Below are positions 1 through 6,118 of a stretch of DNA of 9,783 nt, piece after piece (the stretch's first letter is position 1; every line of letters begins with the position of its first letter). The notes beneath the pieces were generated by a model. The model searched no databases. It had not been told where the DNA came from and was given only the letters and a program-made list of their open reading frames with translations. The translations under genes and the position numbers were made by a program. Source of the DNA: Opitutaceae bacterium (GTDB lineage: Bacteria; Verrucomicrobiota; Verrucomicrobiia; Opitutales; Opitutaceae); the NCBI GenBank assembly GCA_005786775.1, contig SYDD01000338.1, positions 1 to 9,783 of the forward strand, in the 5' to 3' direction.

Positions 1-407
1 CCGCCGTGGGGCGCATAGGTCGGATTGCCCTCGAGCTTGGTCGGACGACCTTGATGCGTCTCCGCCAGCAACGGGATCGCTCCCTGCCGCAGGGGCATCG
101 CGGTGGCGTAATAGGAAGGAAGCCCAGGGATGACCCCCTCGACGGACTTGCCGTAAGGCAGGATGAATTTCTCCGGCCGACGGCACCCGGACAAACCGAC
201 CCCGCCCAGCGCAAAGGAGGCGGCCATCAGCTTCATGAAGCCACGGCGGTCAACTCCGTCTAGCTCAGCGGCGCCCTCCGGGAATTCCCGCTCCAACTGG
301 GCCCGGAACCCCGGGGTGCCCGCCAGCTCATCGAGGCTGCGCCAGTACTTCGGGCCGGTCAGCGACTCGGCGGCGGGGGGGGCGGGATGTTCGATCTTGC
401 GTTTCAT
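1..407 (-). CDS. actB: Alternative complex III subunit ActB, N-terminal part (TAT-variant molybdopterin oxidoreductase-like), runs off the left edge
   Basis: ActB is the large periplasmic iron-sulfur subunit of alternative complex III, which oxidises quinol and passes electrons to cytochromes or an oxidase. About 135 codons are present. The start reads MKRKIEHPAPPAAESLTG and is followed by the family's conserved N-terminal block: YWRSLDELAGTPGFR at about residues 21-35, an EFPEGAAEL segment, then an RRGFMKL twin-arginine-like signal (about 53-59) with a hydrophobic stretch ending in LSGC. After it come RRPEKFILPYG, a PGLPSYYAT segment and GRPTKLEGNP, all typical of the TAT-variant-translocated oxidoreductase family. 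The start codon overlaps the actA stop as ATGA, which fixes the start and implies translational coupling. In this family the molybdopterin fold is kept, but ActB of characterised complexes has no molybdenum cofactor (established knowledge). The Fe-S ligands lie outside the window. An 8-base G tract at 375-382 lies in the coding sequence but the frame is intact. Confidence 0.93.
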   Translation of the reverse strand, partial: MKRKIEHPAPPAAESLTGPKYWRSLDELAGTPGFRAQLEREFPEGAAELDGVDRRGFMKLMAASFALGGVGLSGCRRPEKFILPYGKSVEGVIPGLPSYYATAMPLRQGAIPLLAETHQGRPTKLEGNPTYAPHG

Positions 408-1063
408 CGGTGGCAGCCGGAGCAGCTCTGCGGGGGCAACAATTTCCAGTCGTGCTTGAAGGCCTCGGCCGCCTTACGGCCGGCCTCGCCTTGGTCCGCC
501 AAGCGCGCGGAATCCAGGTTATAGACATCCTTCGGGTCGCGGAGTCGGGAGGCCGGGTCGCGGTGGCACTCGAGGCAAAACGCCATGCTCAGCGGCTGCA
601 TGTGCGTCACCGTGTCCATCTCGTTCACCTTGCCGTGGCATTCCACGCAGGAGATGCCCTTGTTCACGTGGGCCGCGTGGTTGAAGTAAGCGTAGTCGGG
701 CGTCTGATGGATCCAAACCCACGGCACCGGGGTGCCCTGCGCGTAGCTTTCACGAACGGGCGCCAGCAGCGGGCTGTTCGTCTTGATGATGCTGTGGCAG
801 TTCATGCACGTCTGCGAGGTCGGCACGTTGGAGTGCGCCGACTTGTCGACGTGGGAATGGCAGTAGCGGCAATCGAGACCCACCTCCTGCACGTGCTTGG
901 CATGGCTAAAGGGCACCGGCTGCACCGGGGCATAGCCCACCCGGGTGTACTTGGGGGTCATGTAGTACGTCACACCGGCGGTGGCGATCCCGGCGACGAC
1001 GGCCAGATAGATGAGGATCTGGAGCGGCAGCTGGTTGGCCGACTTCGGGAAGAGTTTCGACAT
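404..1063 (-). CDS. actA: Alternative complex III pentaheme cytochrome c subunit ActA
   Basis: ActA is the membrane-anchored multiheme cytochrome c of alternative complex III and carries electrons on the periplasmic side. The 219-residue protein has one hydrophobic helix near the N-terminus (about residues 14-34), acting as signal-anchor. Five CxxCH haem c sites follow: CRYCH at 65-69, CMNCH at 86-90, CVECH at 139-143, CLECH at 163-167 and CSGCH at 214-218. Family blocks GYAPVQPVPFSH, WVWIHQTPDYAYFNHAAHV and PLSMAFCLECHRDP are present, so the identification is firm. It is the first gene of the act operon and overlaps actB by 4 bases. The 247-base gap upstream holds the terminator of the preceding helicase gene, so an act promoter probably lies between about 1064 and 1230, although I see no convincing -35/-10 pair. 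No Shine-Dalgarno precedes the start; the leader is pyrimidine-rich. Confidence 0.95.
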   Translation of the reverse strand: MSKLFPKSANQLPLQILIYLAVVAGIATAGVTYYMTPKYTRVGYAPVQPVPFSHAKHVQEVGLDCRYCHSHVDKSAHSNVPTSQTCMNCHSIIKTNSPLLAPVRESYAQGTPVPWVWIHQTPDYAYFNHAAHVNKGISCVECHGKVNEMDTVTHMQPLSMAFCLECHRDPASRLRDPKDVYNLDSARLADQGEAGRKAAEAFKHDWKLLPPQSCSGCHR

Positions 1064-1230
1064 GAGCGGGAAAGGGATCTGGCCGCCTTAACTCCGGGAC
1101 AACCCCGCAGACCAACAAGGCCGGACAACGCGGCGGGCGGGCGGGAGAGGAAAGCGGAGGGTCACGGGAGACAGGGATCGCGAGCGAAAATCGCGGGCGA
1201 GGCAAGAAGGCGGCGTTTCCCTTGTAAACC

Positions 1231-1259
1231 AAAAAGTCCGGCGGTCGCGGCGACCGCCG
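1231..1259 (-). terminator. Intrinsic terminator of the DEAD-box helicase gene
   Basis: Read on the minus strand, a perfect 9-bp GC stem (arms 1251-1259 and 1239-1247, CGGCGGTCG against CGACCGCCG, 3-base loop) is followed by AC and then five Ts (1235-1231). It lies 51 bases downstream of the helicase stop codon and upstream of actA, so it separates the two transcription units. Seen directly; function inferred from form and position. Confidence 0.85.
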
Positions 1260-1310
1260 ACTCATTAGCAACACCGCTAAGGTCCGGCGATGGCGCTAAT
1301 GCCCGCCGGA

Positions 1311-2945
1311 TCAGCGCCGGGCCCCGCGATGGAGCCGGCTCGCGGGCTTCACGGCGGCCGCCGCGGTCTCCGCCAGCGCCTTCTCGTCGAACAGCGCGGA
1401 ATAGATATAAGGAAATCCCTCGATCTTTTTCCGCTCCACGCTCACCCCCATGTACCGCTCGATCGAACGGGCGTCCCGCACGTCTTCCTCGGTCACTAGG
1501 GTGAAGGCATCGCCCGTGTTCTGCGCGCGCCCGGTCCGGCCGATGCGGTGCACGTAGTCCTCGGCGTTTTCCGGGACATCGTAATTGATCACATGGGAGA
1601 CGCCGGCGATGTCTAGACCGCGGGCAGCGATGTCCGTCGCGACGAGCACCTCATACTTGCCGGTTTTGAAGCCCTGCAGGGCCTCGATGCGCTCCCGCTG
1701 GTTCCGGTCCGAATGCATCACCCCGACGGTGTGGCCGCTCTTCTCCAAACGGTGCGCGATGCGGTCGGCCCCCATCCGGGTGCGGCAGAAGATCAGCACG
1801 CTCTTAAAGTCGGTCCGTTCCAGCAACAGCTGCAGCAGGTCAAATTTCTGGGTCGCGACTACCGGGTAGAAGGCGTGGGCGACCGTCTCGGCCGGCGAAC
1901 GCACCCGCCCGATCTCAATCTTAACCGGATCCCGCAGGGCCCAGCCGGCCAGTTGCTCCAGTTCCGGGGGCAAGGTGGCGGTGAAGAACAGGGTCTGCCG
2001 CGCCTTCGGGCACTGCTGCACGATCCGCCGCACGTCCGGCAGGAACCCCATATCCAGCATCCGGTCGACCTCGTCCAGAACCAGGATGTCCACGTTCGCG
2101 AGGCTGCAATTGCCCCGCTCCAAGTGATCGAGTAGACGGCCGGGCGTCGCCGCGACGATGTCCACGCCGCGCCGGAGGTCGTCCTCCTGCTTGCCGTAGC
2201 CGACGCCGCCATAGACGATCGTCACGCGTAAATCCGTGAATTTCGCATACTTCTGGAAGGCTTCCTCGACCTGCAGCGCCAGCTCGCGGGTCGGCTCGAG
2301 GATGAGGCAGCGGAGTTTCCCGTGGGTGCCGAGGCGCTGGATGATCGGGAGCGCGAAGGCGGCCGTCTTGCCGGTGCCCGTCTGGGCGGAACCAATGACA
2401 TCGCCACCCTGCAGCACCACCGGAATGGCCTGGGCCTGAATCGGGGTGGGCGTGACGTAGCCCATTTCCTGGACGCCGAAGGCGAGGGCATCGCTCAGCC
2501 CGAGGGCCGAGAACGCCGTGTCCATCTTCGGAATGTCCACCGGCACGGCCGGCTTGATGTCGACCGTGCGGGGGTGATCAAACGTCTTATCGATCATCGG
2601 CCGCTCGGCGCGGGTACCCCGGCCGCCGGGCCCACCGGGCCCGCGGCCGCCGCGGTCACCACGGTCACCTAAACGGCCCCGCCGGCCACCACGGTGACCC
2701 GCGTCATCGCGCCGCTCATCGCGGGGACCGACGTCATCGCGGCGCGGCCGGGGGCCGGACTCGCGGCCGGGTTCACCGGCGCGGGGGCCGCGGCCAGGGC
2801 CAGAACCGCCGCGTTCACGGCGGCCTTCTCCACGGGCAGGACGGGAATCAGAAGAGGAGGCGGCAGCGGCGCCGGAATCGGCCGCGGGCGCCGGACGCGA
2901 GCCCGTGAACTTGCCACGCAGCTTCGCAAACAGGTTCTTCAACAT
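1311..2945 (-). CDS. RhlE-like DEAD-box ATP-dependent RNA helicase with DEVD motif II
   Basis: This 544-residue RNA helicase unwinds or remodels RNA duplexes with ATP, in ribosome assembly, RNA decay or cold adaptation in related proteins. Visible motifs in order: Q motif (F145 to Q170, with GYVTPTPIQ), motif I AQTGTGKT 187-194, Ia PTREL 218-222, GG 246-247, Ib TPGR 267-270, motif II DEVD 291-294, III TAT 322-324, IV LIFCRTR 384-390, V ATDIAARGLD 436-445, VI HRIGRTGR 466-473. The core resembles RhlE (VLDExDRMLDMGF). Two oddities: motif II is DEVD instead of DEAD (codon GTC at 2067-2069), and the low-complexity basic tail is N-terminal (about residues 17-115, rich in Arg, Gly, Asp and Pro), whereas RhlE-type enzymes usually carry it C-terminally. 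The start at 2945 (MLKNLFAKLRGKF) is the most upstream ATG of the frame and is not backed by a Shine-Dalgarno. An intrinsic terminator follows. Confidence 0.95.
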   Translation of the reverse strand: MLKNLFAKLRGKFTGSRPAPAADSGAAAASSSDSRPARGEGRRERGGSGPGRGPRAGEPGRESGPRPRRDDVGPRDERRDDAGHRGGRRGRLGDRGDRGGRGPGGPGGRGTRAERPMIDKTFDHPRTVDIKPAVPVDIPKMDTAFSALGLSDALAFGVQEMGYVTPTPIQAQAIPVVLQGGDVIGSAQTGTGKTAAFALPIIQRLGTHGKLRCLILEPTRELALQVEEAFQKYAKFTDLRVTIVYGGVGYGKQEDDLRRGVDIVAATPGRLLDHLERGNCSLANVDILVLDEVDRMLDMGFLPDVRRIVQQCPKARQTLFFTATLPPELEQLAGWALRDPVKIEIGRVRSPAETVAHAFYPVVATQKFDLLQLLLERTDFKSVLIFCRTRMGADRIAHRLEKSGHTVGVMHSDRNQRERIEALQGFKTGKYEVLVATDIAARGLDIAGVSHVINYDVPENAEDYVHRIGRTGRAQNTGDAFTLVTEEDVRDARSIERYMGVSVERKKIEGFPYIYSALFDEKALAETAAAAVKPASRLHRGARR

Positions 2946-3013
2946 ACGGATTAAACCGTCGAGCCTCGGGGAATCCCCGGCATTTGCAACCCCCGATCAC
3001 GGCGCTGGCCCGT

Positions 3014-3035
3014 CCCCGCCGATGGCGGCGCCTAC
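3014..3035 (-). repeat. Possible REP-like element (GTAG plus GC palindrome)
   Basis: On the minus strand GTAG (3035-3032) is followed by GCG and a CCGCC-ATC-GGCGG hairpin (3028-3016). A GTAG-type tetranucleotide before a short GC palindrome is the layout of REP elements linked to RAYT transposases (established knowledge). Only one copy is in the window, so family membership is unproven; in GC-rich DNA a 5-bp stem arises easily by chance. Confidence 0.3.
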
Positions 3036-3436
3036 AACTTGGCCTGGATCCGGTCCAGCAGCGTCCGCGAAAGCTTCTCGTCGCCGAACACCCCCACGCG
3101 GATCCGGACGCGCGTCAGCTTCTCGCCGACGACGTCCTGCCGCACCTCGATCCGCTGGTCCGCGGCGTTGCGGACCACGGTGAGGGCGAGCAGGGCGTCC
3201 TTATTCTCGCTGATGCGCACGAACTTCAGTTCCTCGATCGCGCGGTTCACCGCCTTGTTGGTCTGCTCCAGGTTCCCGCCGAGGGTGGCCTCAAGTTCTC
3301 CCCGCAAATAGGCGACCGTGCCGGCGCCGGCCCCGGCGGCCACGATGGCGATGCAGCCAGACCCCAGACCGGCGAAAGCGAACAGCAGGAGCGAGGCGGC
3401 GAGGCCCCGCGCGGAGCGGAGGGAGACAGAGTTCAT
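3032..3436 (-). CDS. DUF3568 family small lipoprotein
   Basis: A 134-residue protein of unknown function. Residues 1-27 form a lipoprotein-type signal: basic start, hydrophobic core LLLFAFAGLG, then GSGC with Cys28 as the likely lipidated residue. After it comes a small alanine/glycine-rich stretch and YLRGELEATL, then an alpha/beta domain (AVNRAIEELKF, a DALLALTVVRN strand) ending in TRVRIRVGVFGDEKLSRTLL. The YxRGELEA and IRVGxFGDExLSRxLLxxI blocks are the hallmarks of DUF3568, so the family call is good, but no biochemical role is known. It probably sits in the membrane facing the periplasm. It lies 86 bases upstream of the helicase on the same strand and may be co-transcribed, and it is divergent from the gene at 3524. 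The stop codon TAG falls inside a possible REP-like motif. No Shine-Dalgarno is seen. Confidence 0.85.
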   Translation of the reverse strand: MNSVSLRSARGLAASLLLFAFAGLGSGCIAIVAAGAGAGTVAYLRGELEATLGGNLEQTNKAVNRAIEELKFVRISENKDALLALTVVRNAADQRIEVRQDVVGEKLTRVRIRVGVFGDEKLSRTLLDRIQAKL

Positions 3437-3523
3437 CGCTCATTCGAGACCGTCACAATCGGTGGCCGGTTCCAAGGCTTAATCCCTTGCGTGAAGAGCG
3501 CCCTCCCCCAGTTTCACCTCATC

Positions 3524-3772
3524 ATGGCTGCCCACGACGAAGATCCCGCCGAGATCGAACGCGCGTACCGCCGGGCACTCTTCAAGCTGATCATCCACCT
3601 CGGCTACGTCTTCCTGCTCTGTATCGGTGCCTTCGCCATCCGCAAGGCCTTCGGGCTGCCGCCAGCCTTCCTCACGATCGTGCTGGTGCTTGCCTTGGTG
3701 CTCTTCAGCCCGGAAATCTTCCGCTTCATGGTGCTCCGGGCCAAGGTGCAGCGGATCCGCGCCAGGGACTGA
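3524..3772 (+). CDS. Small two-helix membrane protein of unknown function
   Basis: An 82-residue protein I do not recognise. It starts MAAHDEDPAEIERAYRRALF, an acidic then basic soluble head. Two hydrophobic helices follow (about 20-40 and 47-68) with a short loop KAFGLPP between them, and a basic tail LRAKVQRIRARD ends it. The basic tail and the Arg/Lys in the loop do not give one clear topology. ATG at 3524 was chosen; an in-frame GTG at 3491 would add 11 residues and cannot be excluded, since neither start has a Shine-Dalgarno. The gene is divergent from the DUF3568 lipoprotein (87-base gap, likely holding both promoters) and 44 bases upstream of yqhD on the same strand, so it may share its transcript. 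Support for coding comes from the helix-like composition and position between genes; homology is not evident to me. Confidence 0.7.
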   Translation: MAAHDEDPAEIERAYRRALFKLIIHLGYVFLLCIGAFAIRKAFGLPPAFLTIVLVLALVLFSPEIFRFMVLRAKVQRIRARD

Positions 3773-3793
3773 CCGGGCCGCTTGCACGCCGCC

Positions 3794-3820
3794 CCATTCC
3801 CGCCTAGCTCGGGGGAATGG
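3794..3820 (+). promoter_or_regulatory. Hairpin enclosing the yqhD start codon
   Basis: CCATTCCC (3794-3801) is the exact reverse complement of GGGAATGG (3813-3820), an 8-bp stem with an 11-base loop. The ATG of yqhD (3817-3819) and the purine run GGGGG just before it lie in the 3' arm. In mRNA this would hide the start codon. The hairpin is seen directly; a regulatory role is inference. Confidence 0.4.
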
Positions 3821-4974
3821 AGAACTTCACCTACCACAACCCGACCCGGATCCTCTTCGGCCGCGGCCAGATCGCCGGACTGAATCAGGAAATCCCCGCG
3901 GGCGCCCGCGTGCTCCTCCTCGCTGGCGGCGGCAGCATCCGCGCCAATGGCGTGCACGCCCAGGTCCGCGCCGCCCTCGGGGACCGCACGGTGCAGGAGT
4001 TCTGGGGCGTGGAGGCCAACCCGGATTACGACACCCTGATGCGCGCCGTGGAACTGGTCCGGCACGAGCGGCTGGAATGGATCCTCGCGGTCGGCGGCGG
4101 GTCGGTTCTCGACGGGGCCAAGTTCGTGGCCGCCGCGGCACGGCACGCGGGCGATCCCTGGGAAATCCTCACCAGCGCCGGCGCCAAGGTGACGGGCGCG
4201 TTGCCCCTCGCGGCAGTGCTCACGTTGCCCGCCACGGGCTCGGAGGCCAACGCCGCCGCGGTCATCAGCCGCCGGGCGTGGCGCGAGAAACTGTTCTTCA
4301 TCCACCCCGCGGTCTTCCCTCGCTGTTCCGTGCTCGACCCGGAAACGACCTTCTCGCTGCCGGAACGCCAAATCGCCAACGGCATCGGCGACGCCTTCTG
4401 CCACGTGCTGGAGCAATACCTCACCCACCCGGCCGACGCGGCGGTGCAGGACGAGTTCGCCGAGGGCGTCCTGCGCATCCTCGTCCGCGAGGGCCCGCGC
4501 ACCCTCGTGGCCCCGCGGGACTACGCGGCCCGCGCCAACCTGGTCTGGGCCGCCACCTGGGCCCTCAACGGCGCGATCGGCGCCGGGGTCCCGCAGGACT
4601 GGGCGACGCATATGATCGGGCACGAGCTGACGGCCCTGCACGGCCTCGACCACGCCCGCACCCTCGCCGTGGTGCTGCCGAGCCTCCTCGAGGTCCGGCG
4701 CGAGGCCAAGCGGGAGAAACTGCTGCAGTACGGCGAGCGCGTCTGGGGCCTGCGCGAAGGTTCCGCGGCGGAGCGGGTCAACGCGGCGATCGCCCGCACC
4801 CGGGCATTCTACGAGTCCCTCGGAATCCCCACCACCCTTGGCGCCCACGGGATCCCCGTGTCCACGGGACCGGAGGTCGCGCGCCGGCTCGCAGCCCGCG
4901 GGATGACGCAGTTGGGCGAACGGGGCGAGGTCACGCCCGCCGTCGTCGAGGAGATCCTCCGGCGCGCGGCCTGA
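3817..4974 (+). CDS. yqhD: YqhD-family iron-containing, NADPH-dependent alcohol dehydrogenase/aldehyde reductase
   Basis: A cytoplasmic group III metal-dependent alcohol dehydrogenase that in Escherichia coli reduces short-chain aldehydes (including lipid-peroxidation products and methylglyoxal-type compounds) with NADPH. The 385 residues match YqhD (387) nearly end to end: NPTRILFGRGQIAGL at the start, nucleotide-binding GGGS at 37-40 and AVGGGSVLDGAKF at 91-103, LPATGSEANA at 137-146, GVPQDWATHMIGHELTA, HGLDHARTLAVVLP and LLQYGERVWG. The four metal ligands of YqhD (D194, H198, H267, H281) correspond here to D192, H196, H265 and H279, all present, so the enzyme should be active. The start is fixed by alignment of the N-terminus (MENFTYHNPT). 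It lies 44 bases after the small membrane protein gene and 77 bases before mogA. Long open frames on both strands overlap it, but they are composition shadows. Confidence 0.95.
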   Translation: MENFTYHNPTRILFGRGQIAGLNQEIPAGARVLLLAGGGSIRANGVHAQVRAALGDRTVQEFWGVEANPDYDTLMRAVELVRHERLEWILAVGGGSVLDGAKFVAAAARHAGDPWEILTSAGAKVTGALPLAAVLTLPATGSEANAAAVISRRAWREKLFFIHPAVFPRCSVLDPETTFSLPERQIANGIGDAFCHVLEQYLTHPADAAVQDEFAEGVLRILVREGPRTLVAPRDYAARANLVWAATWALNGAIGAGVPQDWATHMIGHELTALHGLDHARTLAVVLPSLLEVRREAKREKLLQYGERVWGLREGSAAERVNAAIARTRAFYESLGIPTTLGAHGIPVSTGPEVARRLAARGMTQLGERGEVTPAVVEEILRRAA

Positions 4975-5051
4975 CGTCCGCGGCGGGCGGGGGGCGCGGC
5001 AGCGGGGCGGAGGCTGGCGTTTTGCGCCCGGCGGCCTTTGCTCCCGCCCCT

Positions 5052-5585
5052 ATGGAACCATCCGTCCGAATCGGCGTACTCAACATCTCGGACCGGGCCA
5101 GCGCGGGCGTCTATGCGGACACCCCCGGTCAGGCCTGCGCGGCGCTGTTGCGGGAATGGCTGCGGACGCCCTTCACCCTCGAGTACAAGGTGATCCCGGA
5201 CGAGCAACCGGTCATCGAGGCGGAGCTGCGCCGGATGGCGGATGAGGTGGGTTGCGGGCTGGTCGTGACGACCGGGGGCACCGGTCCCGCGCCGCGGGAT
5301 GTGACCCCCGAGGCGACCCTCGCCGTCTGCACCCGCGTGCTGCCGGGCTTTGGCGAGCTGATGCGGAGCACGTCGCTGCGTTACGTGCCCACGGCGATCC
5401 TCTCGCGCCAGACGGCGGGCATCCGGGGGCGCACGCTGATTGTGAACCTGCCCGGGCGGCCCAAGGCGATCCGCGAGAACCTCGAGGCGGTGTTCCCCGC
5501 GATCCCCTACTGCCTCGATTTGATCGGCGGGCCGCGGCTGGAGACCAACGAGGCCGTGATGAAGGCGTTCCGTCCGCCGGCCTGA
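5052..5585 (+). CDS. mogA: Molybdopterin adenylyltransferase MogA
   Basis: MogA adenylates molybdopterin with ATP, the step before MoeA inserts molybdenum, in molybdenum cofactor synthesis in the cytoplasm. The 177-residue protein matches E. coli MogA along its length: RIGVLNISDRASAGVY at 6-21, VIPDEQPVIEAEL, the molybdopterin-binding TTGGTGPAPRDVTPEATLAV (73-92), PGFGELMRSTSL, VPTAILSRQ, then NLPGRPKAIRENL and IPYCLDLIGGP. D50 and D83 correspond to the catalytically important D49 and D82 of E. coli MogA. It lacks the short insertion that E. coli MogA carries between the NLPG helix and the IPYC segment. The frame stays open far upstream of 5052, across yqhD in another frame, but homology begins at this ATG. 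No Shine-Dalgarno is close to the start. It is the last gene before a 533-base gene-free stretch; co-transcription with yqhD is possible. Confidence 0.93.
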   Translation: MEPSVRIGVLNISDRASAGVYADTPGQACAALLREWLRTPFTLEYKVIPDEQPVIEAELRRMADEVGCGLVVTTGGTGPAPRDVTPEATLAVCTRVLPGFGELMRSTSLRYVPTAILSRQTAGIRGRTLIVNLPGRPKAIRENLEAVFPAIPYCLDLIGGPRLETNEAVMKAFRPPA

Positions 5586-5627
5586 CCCCCGGCCAGCCTG
5601 CCGCTTTCCCGGTCCGGTGATCCTACA

Positions 5628-5689
5628 GTCATCCTTCGGTTTCCCAGAGGTAAAAATTGGATTTTCTACAGTCAGAACCGAAGGATGAC
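5628..5689. repeat. 62-bp palindromic element with 14-bp perfect arms
   Basis: GTCATCCTTCGGTT (5628-5641) is exactly inverted as AACCGAAGGATGAC (5676-5689). Almost on the same axis, AAAAT-TGG-ATTTT (5653-5665) forms an inner 5-bp stem. CTACAGTCA occurs directly repeated at 5623-5631 and 5666-5674, and ACCGAAGGAT occurs twice in tandem at 11-bp spacing (5677-5686, 5688-5697). It starts 42 bases after the mogA stop. Without a U run it is a poor intrinsic terminator, so a palindromic repeat element is likelier. Confidence 0.75.
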
Positions 5690-5781
5690 CGAAGGATCAA
5701 AGCAGGAGGAATGGTGGAGCAGGCCAGGATCGGCGTTCGCAAACCGGTGAGCGGCAAGGCCGCGGGGCCGATCGCGGAGCG

Positions 5782-6045
5782 TGGCCACAAGAGGCGTAAA
5801 GGGTTCCTTCCGCGGACCTCCCTTGCGTGGCGGCCATAGACGCCGCGGGGCATCCTTGGGTCGAGCGCTGGGAGGCGGCGAGGCAGAGCGCGGAAGTTCC
5901 AGCCACGGATCCGTAAGTGAGAGACCTCTGGCGGGCGTGGATCGGATCCCTCGGCCCGGGGAGCTAGCCACAAGGCTTCCGCGGCGTCTATGGACGCCCT
6001 GGCAGCTTTGTCCGCGCCCTGCACCTCTTGCGCCTCTTGTGGCCA
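5782..6045. repeat. Large imperfect inverted repeat with 67-bp arms
   Basis: The arms are 5782-5848 and 5979-6045, each exactly 67 bases. The outer 15 bases (TGGCCACAAGAGGCG, 5782-5796, against 6031-6045) and the inner 15 (CCATAGACGCCGCGG, 5834-5848, against 5979-5993) are perfectly inverted. The 37 bases between them match at 20 positions without gaps, so about 50 of 67 positions match. The 130-base spacer has no gene. Equal arm length with no indel argues for a genuine duplicated-inverted element and not chance. Identity of the element is unknown to me. Confidence 0.75.
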
Positions 6046-6118
6046 TCCATCCGGGGCTCTGGGCGCGGCGCAGACTTGCGCCTATCCGCGGGACCGCCTC
6101 ACTCGCGGTGACTTTCCC

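Larger units (their letters stand above)
5586..6118. other. 533-bp gene-free region rich in inverted repeats
   Basis: No convincing gene is seen on either strand. The longest frames (for example 5672-6376 minus and 5781-6122 plus) have low-complexity Arg/Gly/Pro/Ser translations and no recognisable family. The region carries the palindromic element at 5628-5689, smaller hairpins (7-bp arms 5728-5734 / 5767-5773 enclosing GCGGC-AAG-GCCGC at 5751-5763) and the large inverted repeat at 5782-6045. The stretch 5631-5700 is clearly more AT-rich than its surroundings. It most resembles intergenic repeat sequence, with structured RNA as the alternative. Confidence 0.6.

Noticed and set aside
410..1504. 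364-codon plus-strand frame opposite actA
   Set aside because: Antisense to a clear pentaheme cytochrome; rich in Arg, Val and His with no motif.
2967..2979. CGGGG-AAT-CCCCG hairpin upstream of the helicase start
   Set aside because: Only a 5-bp stem with no T run; too weak to call as a terminator or attenuator.
3604..4848. 414-codon minus-strand frame opposite yqhD
   Set aside because: Composition-driven antisense frame with no recognisable family, while the plus strand is a full YqhD match.
3627..5051. Long plus-strand open frame leading into mogA (about 475 codons upstream of its start)
   Set aside because: It overlaps yqhD in another frame and translates to Arg/Pro/Gly-rich low complexity; it is a high-GC shadow. 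Homology to MogA begins only at 5052.
5628..5689. Intrinsic terminator of mogA
   Set aside because: The stem is strong but the loop is 34 bases and no T run follows on the plus strand.
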